Source: Flavobacteriaceae bacterium Ga0077528
Lineage (GTDB): Bacteria > Bacteroidota > Bacteroidia > Flavobacteriales > Flavobacteriaceae
Assembly: GCA_001464475.1 (NCBI GenBank)
Contig: LNDX01000008.1
Span: forward strand, 1 to 64,000
DNA: 64,000 nt
Direction: 5' to 3'
Within the stretch, counting starts at the first letter, position 1; every line of letters starts with the position of its first letter. Below, piece after piece: positions 19,563 through 26,152 of this stretch. A model generated the notes under the pieces. The model saw nothing but the letters and a program-made list of their open reading frames with translations, ran no database searches and had not been told where the DNA came from. The translations under genes and the position numbers were made by a program.

Positions 19563-19603
19563 TAAAATCCCAAATTTCAATTCTTATGGAGTTTGGGATT
19601 TTT
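19563..19603. terminator. Terminator, copy B of the near-identical pair
   Basis: Matches 18212-18252 at 40 of 41 bases. It lies between converging genes (esterase on plus, 421-residue protein on minus) and could serve both. The other ~150 bases of the 19413-19623 spacer show nothing recognisable. Confidence 0.8.
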
Positions 19604-19623
19604 ATTTATAGATTAATGTCCTA

Positions 19624-20889
19624 TCATGTTTTTTGCTTTTTCTTTCTAGCTGCAGGAAACAAAACATTATTTAAAATCAAACGGAATCCTGGCGAGTTTG
19701 GATGCAAATCTAAAACAGTTGGTGCATCACCTACTCTATGTTGGTAATCTTCAGGATCATGTCCTCCAAAGAAAGTGAAAAATCCTTTTCCTTTTTGACC
19801 ATGTATGTATCTTGCCTCTTCATTCAATTCATTCTGACCTAAAACTAAAACATTAGATTTTATCAATTCTCTTTCAAATGAAGTTGTTTGTCCCATAAAA
19901 CCTTTTACTAATTGGGTATGATTTTGACATAACATACTAGGAATTACATCCCATTTTGCAGAATATTCCATCAATGTAAAATAGTCTTTCTCCATCGGAA
20001 TTCTTCTTTTTTCGGTCATATCAATATCTGAAAACTCATAATGCTCAGGTTTTCTATCCAAAATAAAATTTTTGAAAGCGAAAGTTTTAGCATAATCTAT
20101 TTTTGATTGATAGTTAGCTTCACTATCATCGCCATCGAACATTGGTTCGCAAATATCAACACCTTCAGCTGCTAATGCTATATCAAAACTATCTGTCGCT
20201 GAACACATTGCAAACATAAAACCGCCGCCAATTACAAAATCCCTTATTTTTTTGGCAACAGCTAACTTTGCCTCAGAAACTTTTGAAAAACCAAGTTTTG
20301 CAGCCAAAGCTTCTGCTTCCTTTTTTTGATCTATATACCATGGAGCATTTCTATAGGCGCCATAAAACTTACCATATTGACCAGAAAAATCTTCATGATG
20401 TAAATGCAACCAATCGTATAATATTAATTGATCATTAAGGACTTCTTCATCATAAATTGGTGTAAAAGGGATTTCAGCGTAGGTTAAAACCATAGTTACT
20501 GCATCGTCCCAAGGCTGCTTACCTTTTGGTGTATAAACAGCAATCTTTGGTGCCTTTTCTAAAACAACAGTTTCCATATTTTGAGAAGGTGAAGAAATTT
20601 CGTCAAGAATTTGATTGGCTTCACCATCAGAAAGAAGTTCAAAACTTACACCTCTAATTTGACATTCTTTTCTTATTTCTGGAGCATCTGGTAGCAAAAA
20701 AGAACCTCCTCTATAATTCAACAACCAACTGGCTTTATATTGTTTATCAAGACACCAATAAGTTATACCATAAGCTTTTAGATGATTTTTTTGAGAAACA
20801 TCATCCATTGGTAATAATATAAAATTAGCGTGAACCTTGGTTACACAAACCAAAAGAAGCATTAGACAAACTGACTTTAATAATTTCAT
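19624..20889 (-). CDS. Secreted Bacteroidota-specific protein (often labelled asparagine synthetase B)
   Basis: A 421-residue protein with a signal peptide (about 1-21, ending VHANF). I recognise the family from Flavobacteriaceae, where it is often labelled asparagine synthetase B. The sequence does not support that label: there is no N-terminal Cys nucleophile and no SGGxDS PP-loop motif. The middle part (about 110-260, with KIAVYTPKGKQPWDDAV and GGGFMFAMCSATDSFDIAL) could be a class I glutamine-amidotransferase-like or ThuA-like fold. FTFFGGHDPEDYQHRVGD near the C-terminus looks conserved and His/Asp-rich. It probably acts in the periplasm; the function is unknown. Confidence 0.65.
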   Translation of the reverse strand: MKLLKSVCLMLLLVCVTKVHANFILLPMDDVSQKNHLKAYGITYWCLDKQYKASWLLNYRGGSFLLPDAPEIRKECQIRGVSFELLSDGEANQILDEISSPSQNMETVVLEKAPKIAVYTPKGKQPWDDAVTMVLTYAEIPFTPIYDEEVLNDQLILYDWLHLHHEDFSGQYGKFYGAYRNAPWYIDQKKEAEALAAKLGFSKVSEAKLAVAKKIRDFVIGGGFMFAMCSATDSFDIALAAEGVDICEPMFDGDDSEANYQSKIDYAKTFAFKNFILDRKPEHYEFSDIDMTEKRRIPMEKDYFTLMEYSAKWDVIPSMLCQNHTQLVKGFMGQTTSFERELIKSNVLVLGQNELNEEARYIHGQKGKGFFTFFGGHDPEDYQHRVGDAPTVLDLHPNSPGFRLILNNVLFPAARKKKQKT

Positions 20890-20905
20890 ATTGAATGAAT
20901 AAATT

Positions 20906-20919
20906 TATCTTCGAAGATA
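20906..20919. repeat. Perfect 14-base palindrome in a 5' leader
   Basis: TATCTTC-GAAGATA is a perfect palindrome. It lies between the predicted −7 box (20941-20948) and the start codon (20889) of the 421-residue secreted protein, so it could be an operator or a small hairpin in the leader. Confidence 0.4.
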
Positions 20920-20940
20920 CTATTTTTAGATTATATAGTC

Positions 20941-20948
20941 AAATATAA
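20941..20948 (-). promoter_or_regulatory. −7 box of the 421-residue secreted protein gene
   Basis: On the minus strand this reads TATATTTG, a perfect TAnnTTTG match about 50 bases before the start codon. No clear −33 TTG is present at the right distance. Confidence 0.45.
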
Positions 20949-20983
20949 TGTTTTGTTAAATATTTTACATTAAAACTAAAAAC

Positions 20984-20999
20984 ACGTAAAACTACGTAT
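20984..20999 (+). promoter_or_regulatory. Operator palindrome of the two-component island, left copy
   Basis: CACGTA-AAAC-TACGTA is an inverted repeat with a 4-base spacer. The same 15-base core occurs at 24391-24406, the other end of the island. Here 21 bases separate it from a −7 box (TATTTTTG, 21021-21028), so it covers roughly the −33 region, where an activator could replace the missing −33 element. The first ORF starts 54 bases downstream. I infer that the NarL-type regulator at 21774-22445 binds it. Confidence 0.65.
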
Positions 21000-21020
21000 A
21001 TGAGAAAAATTTATTGTCCT

Positions 21021-21028
21021 TATTTTTG
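21021..21028 (+). promoter_or_regulatory. −7 box of the toxin-like unit
   Basis: TATTTTTG matches TAnnTTTG. It is placed 21 bases after the operator palindrome and about 25 bases before the small ORF at 21054. Confidence 0.5.
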
Positions 21029-21053
21029 GATTAGAAAATAAACACAATTTATC

Positions 21054-21188
21054 ATGAACATAAACGAAACAATAACCATGGGTAATTCTTTTAAAAGCAT
21101 GAATATTTTTAAAAAATTAGGACTTACATTATTATTAGTAATGTTATTAGCTTATTTTGCTTTATCTATAAAATTCATTTTAAGCTAA
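21054..21188 (+). CDS. Small single-TM protein (44 residues)
   Basis: ATG at 21054 to TAA at 21186-21188. The polar N-terminal part (MNINETITMGNSFKSMN) is followed by a basic pair and one hydrophobic segment (about 22-43, LGLTLLLVMLLAYFALS). It ends 7 bases before the RIP-like gene and is the first ORF after the operator and −7 box, so it should be translated from the same mRNA. The minus-strand arm of the island has an equivalent ORF at the same position (24190-24333). The paired layout is the main reason to believe it is real. The function is unknown; a membrane anchor, antitoxin-like, leader or signal peptide role would all be guesses. Confidence 0.55.
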   Translation: MNINETITMGNSFKSMNIFKKLGLTLLLVMLLAYFALSIKFILS

Positions 21189-21195
21189 TCATTAA

Positions 21196-21777
21196 ATGAA
21201 TTATAGACTAAGACTTGATTCAAAAGGAATTTATATTTCTGATATTCAAACCATTATTAATTCAATAAAATTAAATGGTAATAAAGTCACATGTGATTCA
21301 ATCAATGTTTCGCATCCCAATGGTGCTGAAATTACACTTCTAATGAATTTTGGATTGGAAACTAATTCGAAAAATCCTCCAATAATTGCTTCATTAAATA
21401 TCTTAGGTTTTAAAACAAAAAACAATCAAGAATTTATATTTAATATAAATCCTTTTCCGTGTGAAGAAACTACAATTAAAGCAGAAAAATTAGCTGTTAA
21501 TGGAACTTACAAAAGTTTAGGCTTTGGAATGAAATTACCTGTAATAACAGATAAAAACCTATTTGACAGTATTAATATTCTGAATAATGTTAAAAATAGT
21601 GAAGAAATTGGTCAAGCAGAATATGATTCGATTGCAAGATTAATTATTACTTTAAGTGAAGCAACAAGATTTTCTTCAGTTGCTAATGGTATAAATAGTG
21701 TTCTTGGAAATGAAAATTCATTTAGTCCAAATTTGTTTGAAATTATTGGTTGGGGCGGTCACTCTTTAGCAAGTTAA
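21196..21777 (+). CDS. Ribosome-inactivating-protein-like (RNA N-glycosidase fold) protein
   Basis: A 193-residue protein with no signal peptide. Its motifs follow ricin/Shiga toxin A chains in order. An N-terminal beta/alpha segment (YRLRLDSKGIYISDIQ, 3-18) comes first; then a beta-rich part with LNILGFKTKNNQEFIF (67-82), like AYVVGYRAGNSAYFF of ricin; then LAVNGTYKSLG (99-109), like FGGNYDRLE, giving Tyr105. The active-site helix IITLSEATRFSSV (150-162) holds Glu155 and Arg158, and Trp186 (IIGWGG) lies 31 residues after Glu155, against 34 in ricin. The first stacking Tyr is Asn68 here. The family depurinates an adenine of 23S/28S rRNA. The stop overlaps that of the response regulator by 4 bases, tail to tail. 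The fold assignment is by eye and needs a profile search. Confidence 0.6.
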   Translation: MNYRLRLDSKGIYISDIQTIINSIKLNGNKVTCDSINVSHPNGAEITLLMNFGLETNSKNPPIIASLNILGFKTKNNQEFIFNINPFPCEETTIKAEKLAVNGTYKSLGFGMKLPVITDKNLFDSINILNNVKNSEEIGQAEYDSIARLIITLSEATRFSSVANGINSVLGNENSFSPNLFEIIGWGGHSLAS

Positions 21778-22445
21778 AGCTCGTCTGTTAATAATAATTT
21801 ATTTTGTATTGCATATACAACTAAACCTGCAATATTCTTTGATTCTGTCTTCAACATCAAATTAGTTCTATGCCCTTCTACAGTTCTAGAACTTATAAAT
21901 AACTTTTCGGCAATTTCATTAGTACTCAATTGTTGGCAAATTAAAGTTAAAACCTCTCGTTCACGATTAGTCAAAAATTCATCATCAAAAGCACTTTTAT
22001 TAGATTTATTACCTGATAAAATATCATCTTGAATTACTTCCAAAACTATATCATTATAATAAAACCCTTTTTTTGAAACCTCATTAATTGTTTCAACCAT
22101 TTCGGATGGAGAAGCGTTTTTTACCAAATAAGAAACAGCTCCAACATTGATCATGTTAGCTATAAATGATTTTGTATTATAACTAGTTAAAGCGATAATT
22201 TTAACATCCGAAAACTCTTTATGAATAATTTTAGTAGCTTCCACTCCATTTATTCCAGGCATTTTTAAATCCATTAGAATAATATCGGGTTGAGTTTCGC
22301 ATGCTTTTAAATAATCAATTATTTCAGCACCATTAGAAGCTTCGAAAACAACTTCAATATTTTTTTCTCTTTGTAACAAAAAATAAATTCCTTTTCGGAA
22401 TAATTCTTCATCATCAGCTAAAACTATTTTGATAATATTATCCAT
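21774..22445 (-). CDS. NarL/FixJ-type response regulator
   Basis: A 223-residue regulator. The receiver domain (about 1-120) has the acidic pair Asp11-Asp12, phospho-acceptor Asp59 (LMDLKMPG), the Thr/Ser switch in IIALTSY and the Lys in YLVKNAS. The C-terminal LuxR-type helix-turn-helix (about 153-212) contains LTNREREVLTLICQQLSTNE and SSRTVEGHRTNLM. The ATG is 3 bases after the kinase stop, so the two are translated together. LuxR-type dimers bind short inverted repeats, and the palindromes at 20984 and 24391 are the obvious candidate sites. Confidence 0.95.
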   Translation of the reverse strand: MDNIIKIVLADDEELFRKGIYFLLQREKNIEVVFEASNGAEIIDYLKACETQPDIILMDLKMPGINGVEATKIIHKEFSDVKIIALTSYNTKSFIANMINVGAVSYLVKNASPSEMVETINEVSKKGFYYNDIVLEVIQDDILSGNKSNKSAFDDEFLTNREREVLTLICQQLSTNEIAEKLFISSRTVEGHRTNLMLKTESKNIAGLVVYAIQNKLLLTDEL

Positions 22446-22448
22446 AGA

Positions 22449-23246
22449 TTAAAAAGTAAAATTGATTTTAACACCATTATTTAAAGATGATTTCAAAGAA
22501 AAAGTTCCATTTAAAAAATTGATCCTACTTTCAATGTTTTTCATACCTAATCCTTTTTGAGCAGAATCAGAATTGCTCTCAAATCCAATTCCATTATCTG
22601 AATAAACACAAGTGTTTTGATTATCAATCGATTTAAAAGCGATTGAAATTTCAGTAGCTTTTCCATGTCTAACTGAATTGTTTAGCAACTCTTGTAGTAT
22701 TCTAAAAATGTGAAGATGCTTATCAATATCATCAATATTAAAATTCAAGTCATTAGTATATTTCACTTGAACGACCTTAGAGCTATTAAATTCAACAACC
22801 AACTCTTCAACACCAGCATGAAGTCCAAACTTCTCAAGTACTGGAGGTAATAAATCGTGAGCTATTCTTCTTGAATTTTCTAATGCTTTTTGAGTTAAAT
22901 CGGTAATATTATTAGTAATTTCTGACAATTCTTCTTCAGATAAATTGGGTGTTTTAAGAAGATGTGTATTCAAAGAAACTACATTTAATTTTGAACTTAT
23001 ATCATCATGTAAATCTTGAGCAATGCGTTTTCTTTCTGCTTCTTGAGTAAGAATTACAGAACGCAAAAGTTCCTTTTGATGATTAATTTCTAGATTTTTT
23101 TTTTCAATTTCTTTTTGGATGATTTTCTTTCTAGAAAAATAAAAGAATAAAATCACAATTATTGACATTAAAAGAAAAACTAAGAATATATAACTCAAAG
23201 CTTCATTAATATTATTACTCAAAAAAGAAGTAGTAGTGTCTTTCAT
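22449..23246 (-). CDS. Membrane histidine kinase (HisKA_3 / HWE-like LuxR partner)
   Basis: A 265-residue kinase. A short N-terminus and one hydrophobic segment (about 17-37) lead into a coiled linker and the HisKA_3 dimerisation domain with ERKRIAQDLHDDISSKLN, where His80 is the phosphorylation site. The ATPase domain follows (N-box ELLNNSVRHGKA near 187-198, G-boxes DNGIGF and GLGMKNIESR). There is no periplasmic or PAS sensor domain, so the signal must come from elsewhere. The 7TM-like protein whose gene overlaps it by 4 bases is the likely partner. The cognate regulator follows. Confidence 0.94.
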   Translation of the reverse strand: MKDTTTSFLSNNINEALSYIFLVFLLMSIIVILFFYFSRKKIIQKEIEKKNLEINHQKELLRSVILTQEAERKRIAQDLHDDISSKLNVVSLNTHLLKTPNLSEEELSEITNNITDLTQKALENSRRIAHDLLPPVLEKFGLHAGVEELVVEFNSSKVVQVKYTNDLNFNIDDIDKHLHIFRILQELLNNSVRHGKATEISIAFKSIDNQNTCVYSDNGIGFESNSDSAQKGLGMKNIESRINFLNGTFSLKSSLNNGVKINFTF

Positions 23247-23869
23247 TTATTAATTCTTAAATTAATATTTCTCCATTCTAAAAAAATAAAAATCAAGTAA
23301 ACAATATACAGAATAATATTTAATATGTGTAATGCCATACTAAATGAGTATCCATATATCACGTGAAGATTTCTTGGTAAAAAAGTTACTGTACTCCCAA
23401 AAAGATAAATTATTATTCCACAATTTATCAAATAAAATTCTTTTCTATTTGATAACATATTATAAAAATGAAAAGTACAATAACTTATAATTGATATAGA
23501 AGTTAATAAAATTTCAAGCAAACTGAATTTATGAATCTCAGACGGATTTATAAAAAAATTCACCATCAAGATTAAAGGAATCAAAATCAAATTAAATTTA
23601 ATAATCTTCTTTTGATACTTTTCTGTCAATAATTCTAAATAAAATAAACTGAGTAAAATAAACTGTCCAGTAAAATATAAATGAGAAAATATCAAATTTT
23701 CAAATCCAAAATCTACAACAAGCTTAATTGTAATTTCAATTAAAACTATAAAGCCCAGATAAATCGAATAAATTTTATATGCATTGCTTCCTATTTTATA
23801 TTTAGAAAGAAAAAGCAAAAAATTTATACCTAAAATTATGTGGGCTATTAGTCTTAATTTATCAAACAT
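23243..23869 (-). CDS. Multi-TM membrane protein, probable sensor partner of the kinase
   Basis: A 208-residue, strongly hydrophobic protein with about six or seven membrane segments (starting near residues 5, 33, 65, 92, 120, 148 and 180). I recognise no catalytic motif. It overlaps the kinase start by 4 bases (ATGA-type coupling), so the two are almost certainly made in fixed proportion. Because the kinase lacks a sensor domain, I infer that this protein senses the signal, as 7TM-type membrane domains do in other bacterial kinases. Multi-TM proteins beside short HisKA_3 kinases are, as far as I recall, common in Flavobacteriia. Confidence 0.7.
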   Translation of the reverse strand: MFDKLRLIAHIILGINFLLFLSKYKIGSNAYKIYSIYLGFIVLIEITIKLVVDFGFENLIFSHLYFTGQFILLSLFYLELLTEKYQKKIIKFNLILIPLILMVNFFINPSEIHKFSLLEILLTSISIISYCTFHFYNMLSNRKEFYLINCGIIIYLFGSTVTFLPRNLHVIYGYSFSMALHILNIILYIVYLIFIFLEWRNINLRINK

Positions 23870-23875
23870 AAATTT

Positions 23876-24187
23876 TTATAATTTGAATAATGGACTATCT
23901 ACATCACAAATTCTTGGACATCCCGAAGTAAAATCATAGATATACTGGCCATTATTATCGTCAATTAAATCTTTACCATTAACATCTACTCCAACAATCA
24001 TCAATTTACAATTACCATTATCATCTATACCTAAATAAGAACGAACATTTACTGTACTTTCTTCAGCCATTACTTGAGTTAAATCAACTTCTGGAATTAA
24101 AAAAGCTCTAATATCTTTATTTGGATTATCAATCCAATTTTGTGCCCATTTTTGAGCTTGCTCCAATGTAATTGTGTTTTCTGCCAT
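23876..24187 (-). CDS. Conserved hypothetical protein (103 residues) of the two-component island
   Basis: A 103-residue, acidic, probably soluble protein with no signal peptide. Visible pattern: an N-terminal helix TLEQAQKWAQNW, a centre with AFLIPEVDLTQVMAE, then VRSYLGID, KLMIVGVDVNGKDLI, and a C-terminus IYDFTSGCPRICD. I remember similar unnamed proteins (ITLEQAQ start, IPxVDL, VRxYLG, KLMIVG, IYDFT-CPxxCD end) as widespread in Flavobacterium and Chryseobacterium, without known function. It lies 2 bases after the 47-residue TM ORF and 6 bases before the multi-TM gene, so it belongs to the operon. It occupies the same place that the RIP-like protein holds in the opposite unit. Confidence 0.7.
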   Translation of the reverse strand: MAENTITLEQAQKWAQNWIDNPNKDIRAFLIPEVDLTQVMAEESTVNVRSYLGIDDNGNCKLMIVGVDVNGKDLIDDNNGQYIYDFTSGCPRICDVDSPLFKL

Positions 24188-24189
24188 GA

Positions 24190-24333
24190 TTATTTAATTT
24201 TAGTTAGGGTTAAATATTTATTTCTGTAATAATGAAATATTATAATAATTAAAAGAGCCATTGACAAAGAAACCGTAAAGAGAATCTTTATCAAATTAAT
24301 AAATTGCTCACCATTTAAATTATTTTCAATCAT
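24190..24333 (-). CDS. Small single-TM protein (47 residues)
   Basis: ATG at 24331-24333 to TAA at 24190-24192. The polar N-terminal stretch (MIENNLNGEQFIN) leads into one hydrophobic segment (about 15-35, with SMALLIIIIF) and a basic tail (HYYRNKYLTLTKIK). It is the first ORF of the operon, 57 bases after the operator at 24391-24406, and ends 2 bases before the 103-residue gene. Position, size and topology match the 44-residue ORF at 21054 in the opposite unit, although the sequences are not clearly related. Confidence 0.55.
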   Translation of the reverse strand: MIENNLNGEQFINLIKILFTVSLSMALLIIIIFHYYRNKYLTLTKIK

Positions 24334-24360
24334 ATAATTTATGCCTTACTTTGAAGTGCA

Positions 24361-24368
24361 TAAAATTA
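24361..24368 (-). promoter_or_regulatory. −7-like box of the two-component operon
   Basis: On the minus strand this reads TAATTTTA, one mismatch from TAnnTTTG. It is separated from the operator palindrome by 22 bases, almost exactly the spacing found in the left unit (21). Confidence 0.4.
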
Positions 24369-24390
24369 TAATAATGTTTTGGTTTAAAAC

Positions 24391-24406
24391 CACGTAAAAC
24401 TACGTG
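24391..24406 (-). promoter_or_regulatory. Operator palindrome of the two-component island, right copy
   Basis: CACGTA-N4-TACGTG is a perfect 6+6 inverted repeat. It shares 15 consecutive bases with 20984-20998. It lies upstream of the operon that encodes the response regulator, so autoregulation is likely. Confidence 0.65.
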
Positions 24407-24415
24407 TTTTTTAAT

Positions 24416-24444
24416 ATAAAAAAAAGTCCTGATTTCTCAGAACT
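24416..24444 (-). terminator. dnaB terminator
   Basis: On the minus strand AGTTCTGA pairs with TCAGGACT (one G-U pair) around a 4-base loop, followed by a T-run. It lies 10 bases after the dnaB stop and separates dnaB from the two-component operon promoter. Confidence 0.75.
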
Positions 24445-24453
24445 TTCAATATT

Positions 24454-26001
24454 TTAAAATGGAACATCACTATCATCATCATTGGAATTGGAACTACTTC
24501 CAAAAGCTTCATTTGCAGAAGGTAAGTTCTTGGTGAAAAATGGATTATCATCACCTAAATTCATTTTAGAAGGTAAATCGTCAAATCCGCCACCATATTC
24601 TTCAAGGTTATCAAATTTTCCAAGGTTTCCGATGAATTTTAAACGAACATTTTCTAAAGAACCATTTCTATGTTTTGCAATTATAAATTCGGCTTGACCA
24701 GCAGTTGGCGATTGTTCATCATCATCCCATTCTTCAATTTTGTAATATTCTGGACGATAAATAAACGAAACAATATCGGCATCTTGCTCAATTGCACCTG
24801 ATTCACGAAGGTCAGAAAGCAAAGGCCTTTTGCTTGAACCACGAGTTTCAACGGCACGAGATAATTGTGATAGCGCAATTACTGGAACTTCTAATTCTTT
24901 TGCTAAAGCTTTTAAGTTTCTTGAAATTGTTGAAATTTCTTGCTCACGATTTCCGCCACCTTTTCCATTTCCTCCTGCTGTCATCAATTGAAGGTAATCA
25001 ACAATAATTAGTTTTATTCCGTGTTGAGAAGATAAACGTCTTGCTTTAGCACGTAAATCAAAAATGGATAACGATGGAGTATCATCTATATATAAAGGTG
25101 CTTTTTCTAAATCTTTTACTTTTACAGAAAGCTGCTCCCATTCATGTTTTTCTAATTTTCCTGTACGAAGTTTTTCAGATGACAAACCAGTTTCTGATGA
25201 AATCAAACGAGTAATTAACTGAACAGAAGACATCTCAAGAGAAAATAATGCTACAGGATGACCGAAATCAATAGCCATATTTCTTGCCATTGAAAGTACA
25301 AAAGCTGTTTTACCCATACCTGGACGAGCTGCAATAATAACAAGATCTGATGGTTGCCAACCTGAAGTTACTTTATCTAATTTATCAAAACCTGTTGCAA
25401 TTCCGGATAAACCTTCTTTGTTGGCAATTTCTTCAATTCTTTTTTTAGCTTGAATTACTAAACTTTGTGCTGTTTCTGAACTTCTTTTGATATTTCCTTG
25501 CGTTACTTCATATAATTTAGATTCAGCTTTGTCAAGTAAATCGAATACATCTGTAGTTTCATCGTAAGATTCTTCAATAATTTCTGAAGATATTCTTATC
25601 AAACTTCTTTGAATGTATTTTTGTAAAATAATTCTCGAGTGAAATTCAATATGTGCAGAAGAAGATATCTTTTGAGTAAGCTGAATAAGGTAAAAATCAC
25701 CTCCTGCTAATTCAAGTTTGGCATTCTTTTTTAACTGAGCCGAAACTGTTAACAAGTCAATAGGCTGAGAATCTGTGAATAACTGAAAAATTGCTTCAAA
25801 TATGTGCTTATGAGCATCTTTGTAAAAGGCATCTGATTGTAGAATATCAATAACCTCATCAACACCTTTTTTATCAATCATCATGGCACCAAGAACTGCT
25901 TCCTCAAGGTCAAGCGCTTGTGGAGGTAACTTCCCTTTTTCAAGATTGATTATAGTAGTTTTATCTACTTTAATTGGGTTTATATTTTTGAGATTTTCCA
26001 T
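24454..26001 (-). CDS. dnaB: Replicative DNA helicase DnaB
   Basis: The hexameric helicase that unwinds DNA at the replication fork; 515 residues. The N-terminal domain (about 25-125, PPQALDLEEAVLGAMMID) is followed by a linker and the RecA-like motor with Walker A ARPGMGKTAF (about 231-240), Walker B LIIVDYLQLM and the DnaB motif QLSRAVETRGSSKRP. The Asp/Ser-rich C-terminal tail (SSNSNDDDSDVPF) is longer than in E. coli (471 residues). DPFF/DVPF-type acidic ends are common in proteins that meet the replisome, but here this is only a resemblance. No intein is present. Confidence 0.96.
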   Translation of the reverse strand: MENLKNINPIKVDKTTIINLEKGKLPPQALDLEEAVLGAMMIDKKGVDEVIDILQSDAFYKDAHKHIFEAIFQLFTDSQPIDLLTVSAQLKKNAKLELAGGDFYLIQLTQKISSSAHIEFHSRIILQKYIQRSLIRISSEIIEESYDETTDVFDLLDKAESKLYEVTQGNIKRSSETAQSLVIQAKKRIEEIANKEGLSGIATGFDKLDKVTSGWQPSDLVIIAARPGMGKTAFVLSMARNMAIDFGHPVALFSLEMSSVQLITRLISSETGLSSEKLRTGKLEKHEWEQLSVKVKDLEKAPLYIDDTPSLSIFDLRAKARRLSSQHGIKLIIVDYLQLMTAGGNGKGGGNREQEISTISRNLKALAKELEVPVIALSQLSRAVETRGSSKRPLLSDLRESGAIEQDADIVSFIYRPEYYKIEEWDDDEQSPTAGQAEFIIAKHRNGSLENVRLKFIGNLGKFDNLEEYGGGFDDLPSKMNLGDDNPFFTKNLPSANEAFGSSSNSNDDDSDVPF

Positions 26002-26093
26002 GTAGCGAAAGTAACCAATTCTGTAATTTTTATGAACTTTAGTTATTACTATTTATTGTTTATAACTAAGTATTTTTTGTTAACAACCTAAAA

Positions 26094-26135
26094 AAAATCC
26101 GTCTAATCCTAGCTTTTAGGACGAGACGGATTTTG
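26094..26135 (-). terminator. accA terminator
   Basis: AATCCGTCT and AGACGGATT form the stem; an inner TCCTA...TAGGA pair extends it. On the minus strand it follows the accA stop at once and ends in a T-run. Confidence 0.8.
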
Positions 26136-26152
26136 ATTAATTTTGTAAGATT

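Noticed and set aside
24482..25007. Plus-strand ORFs opposite dnaB
   Set aside because: They are frame shadows: no start context, and Leu/Phe/Lys-rich composition produced by the complementary strand of a conserved gene.
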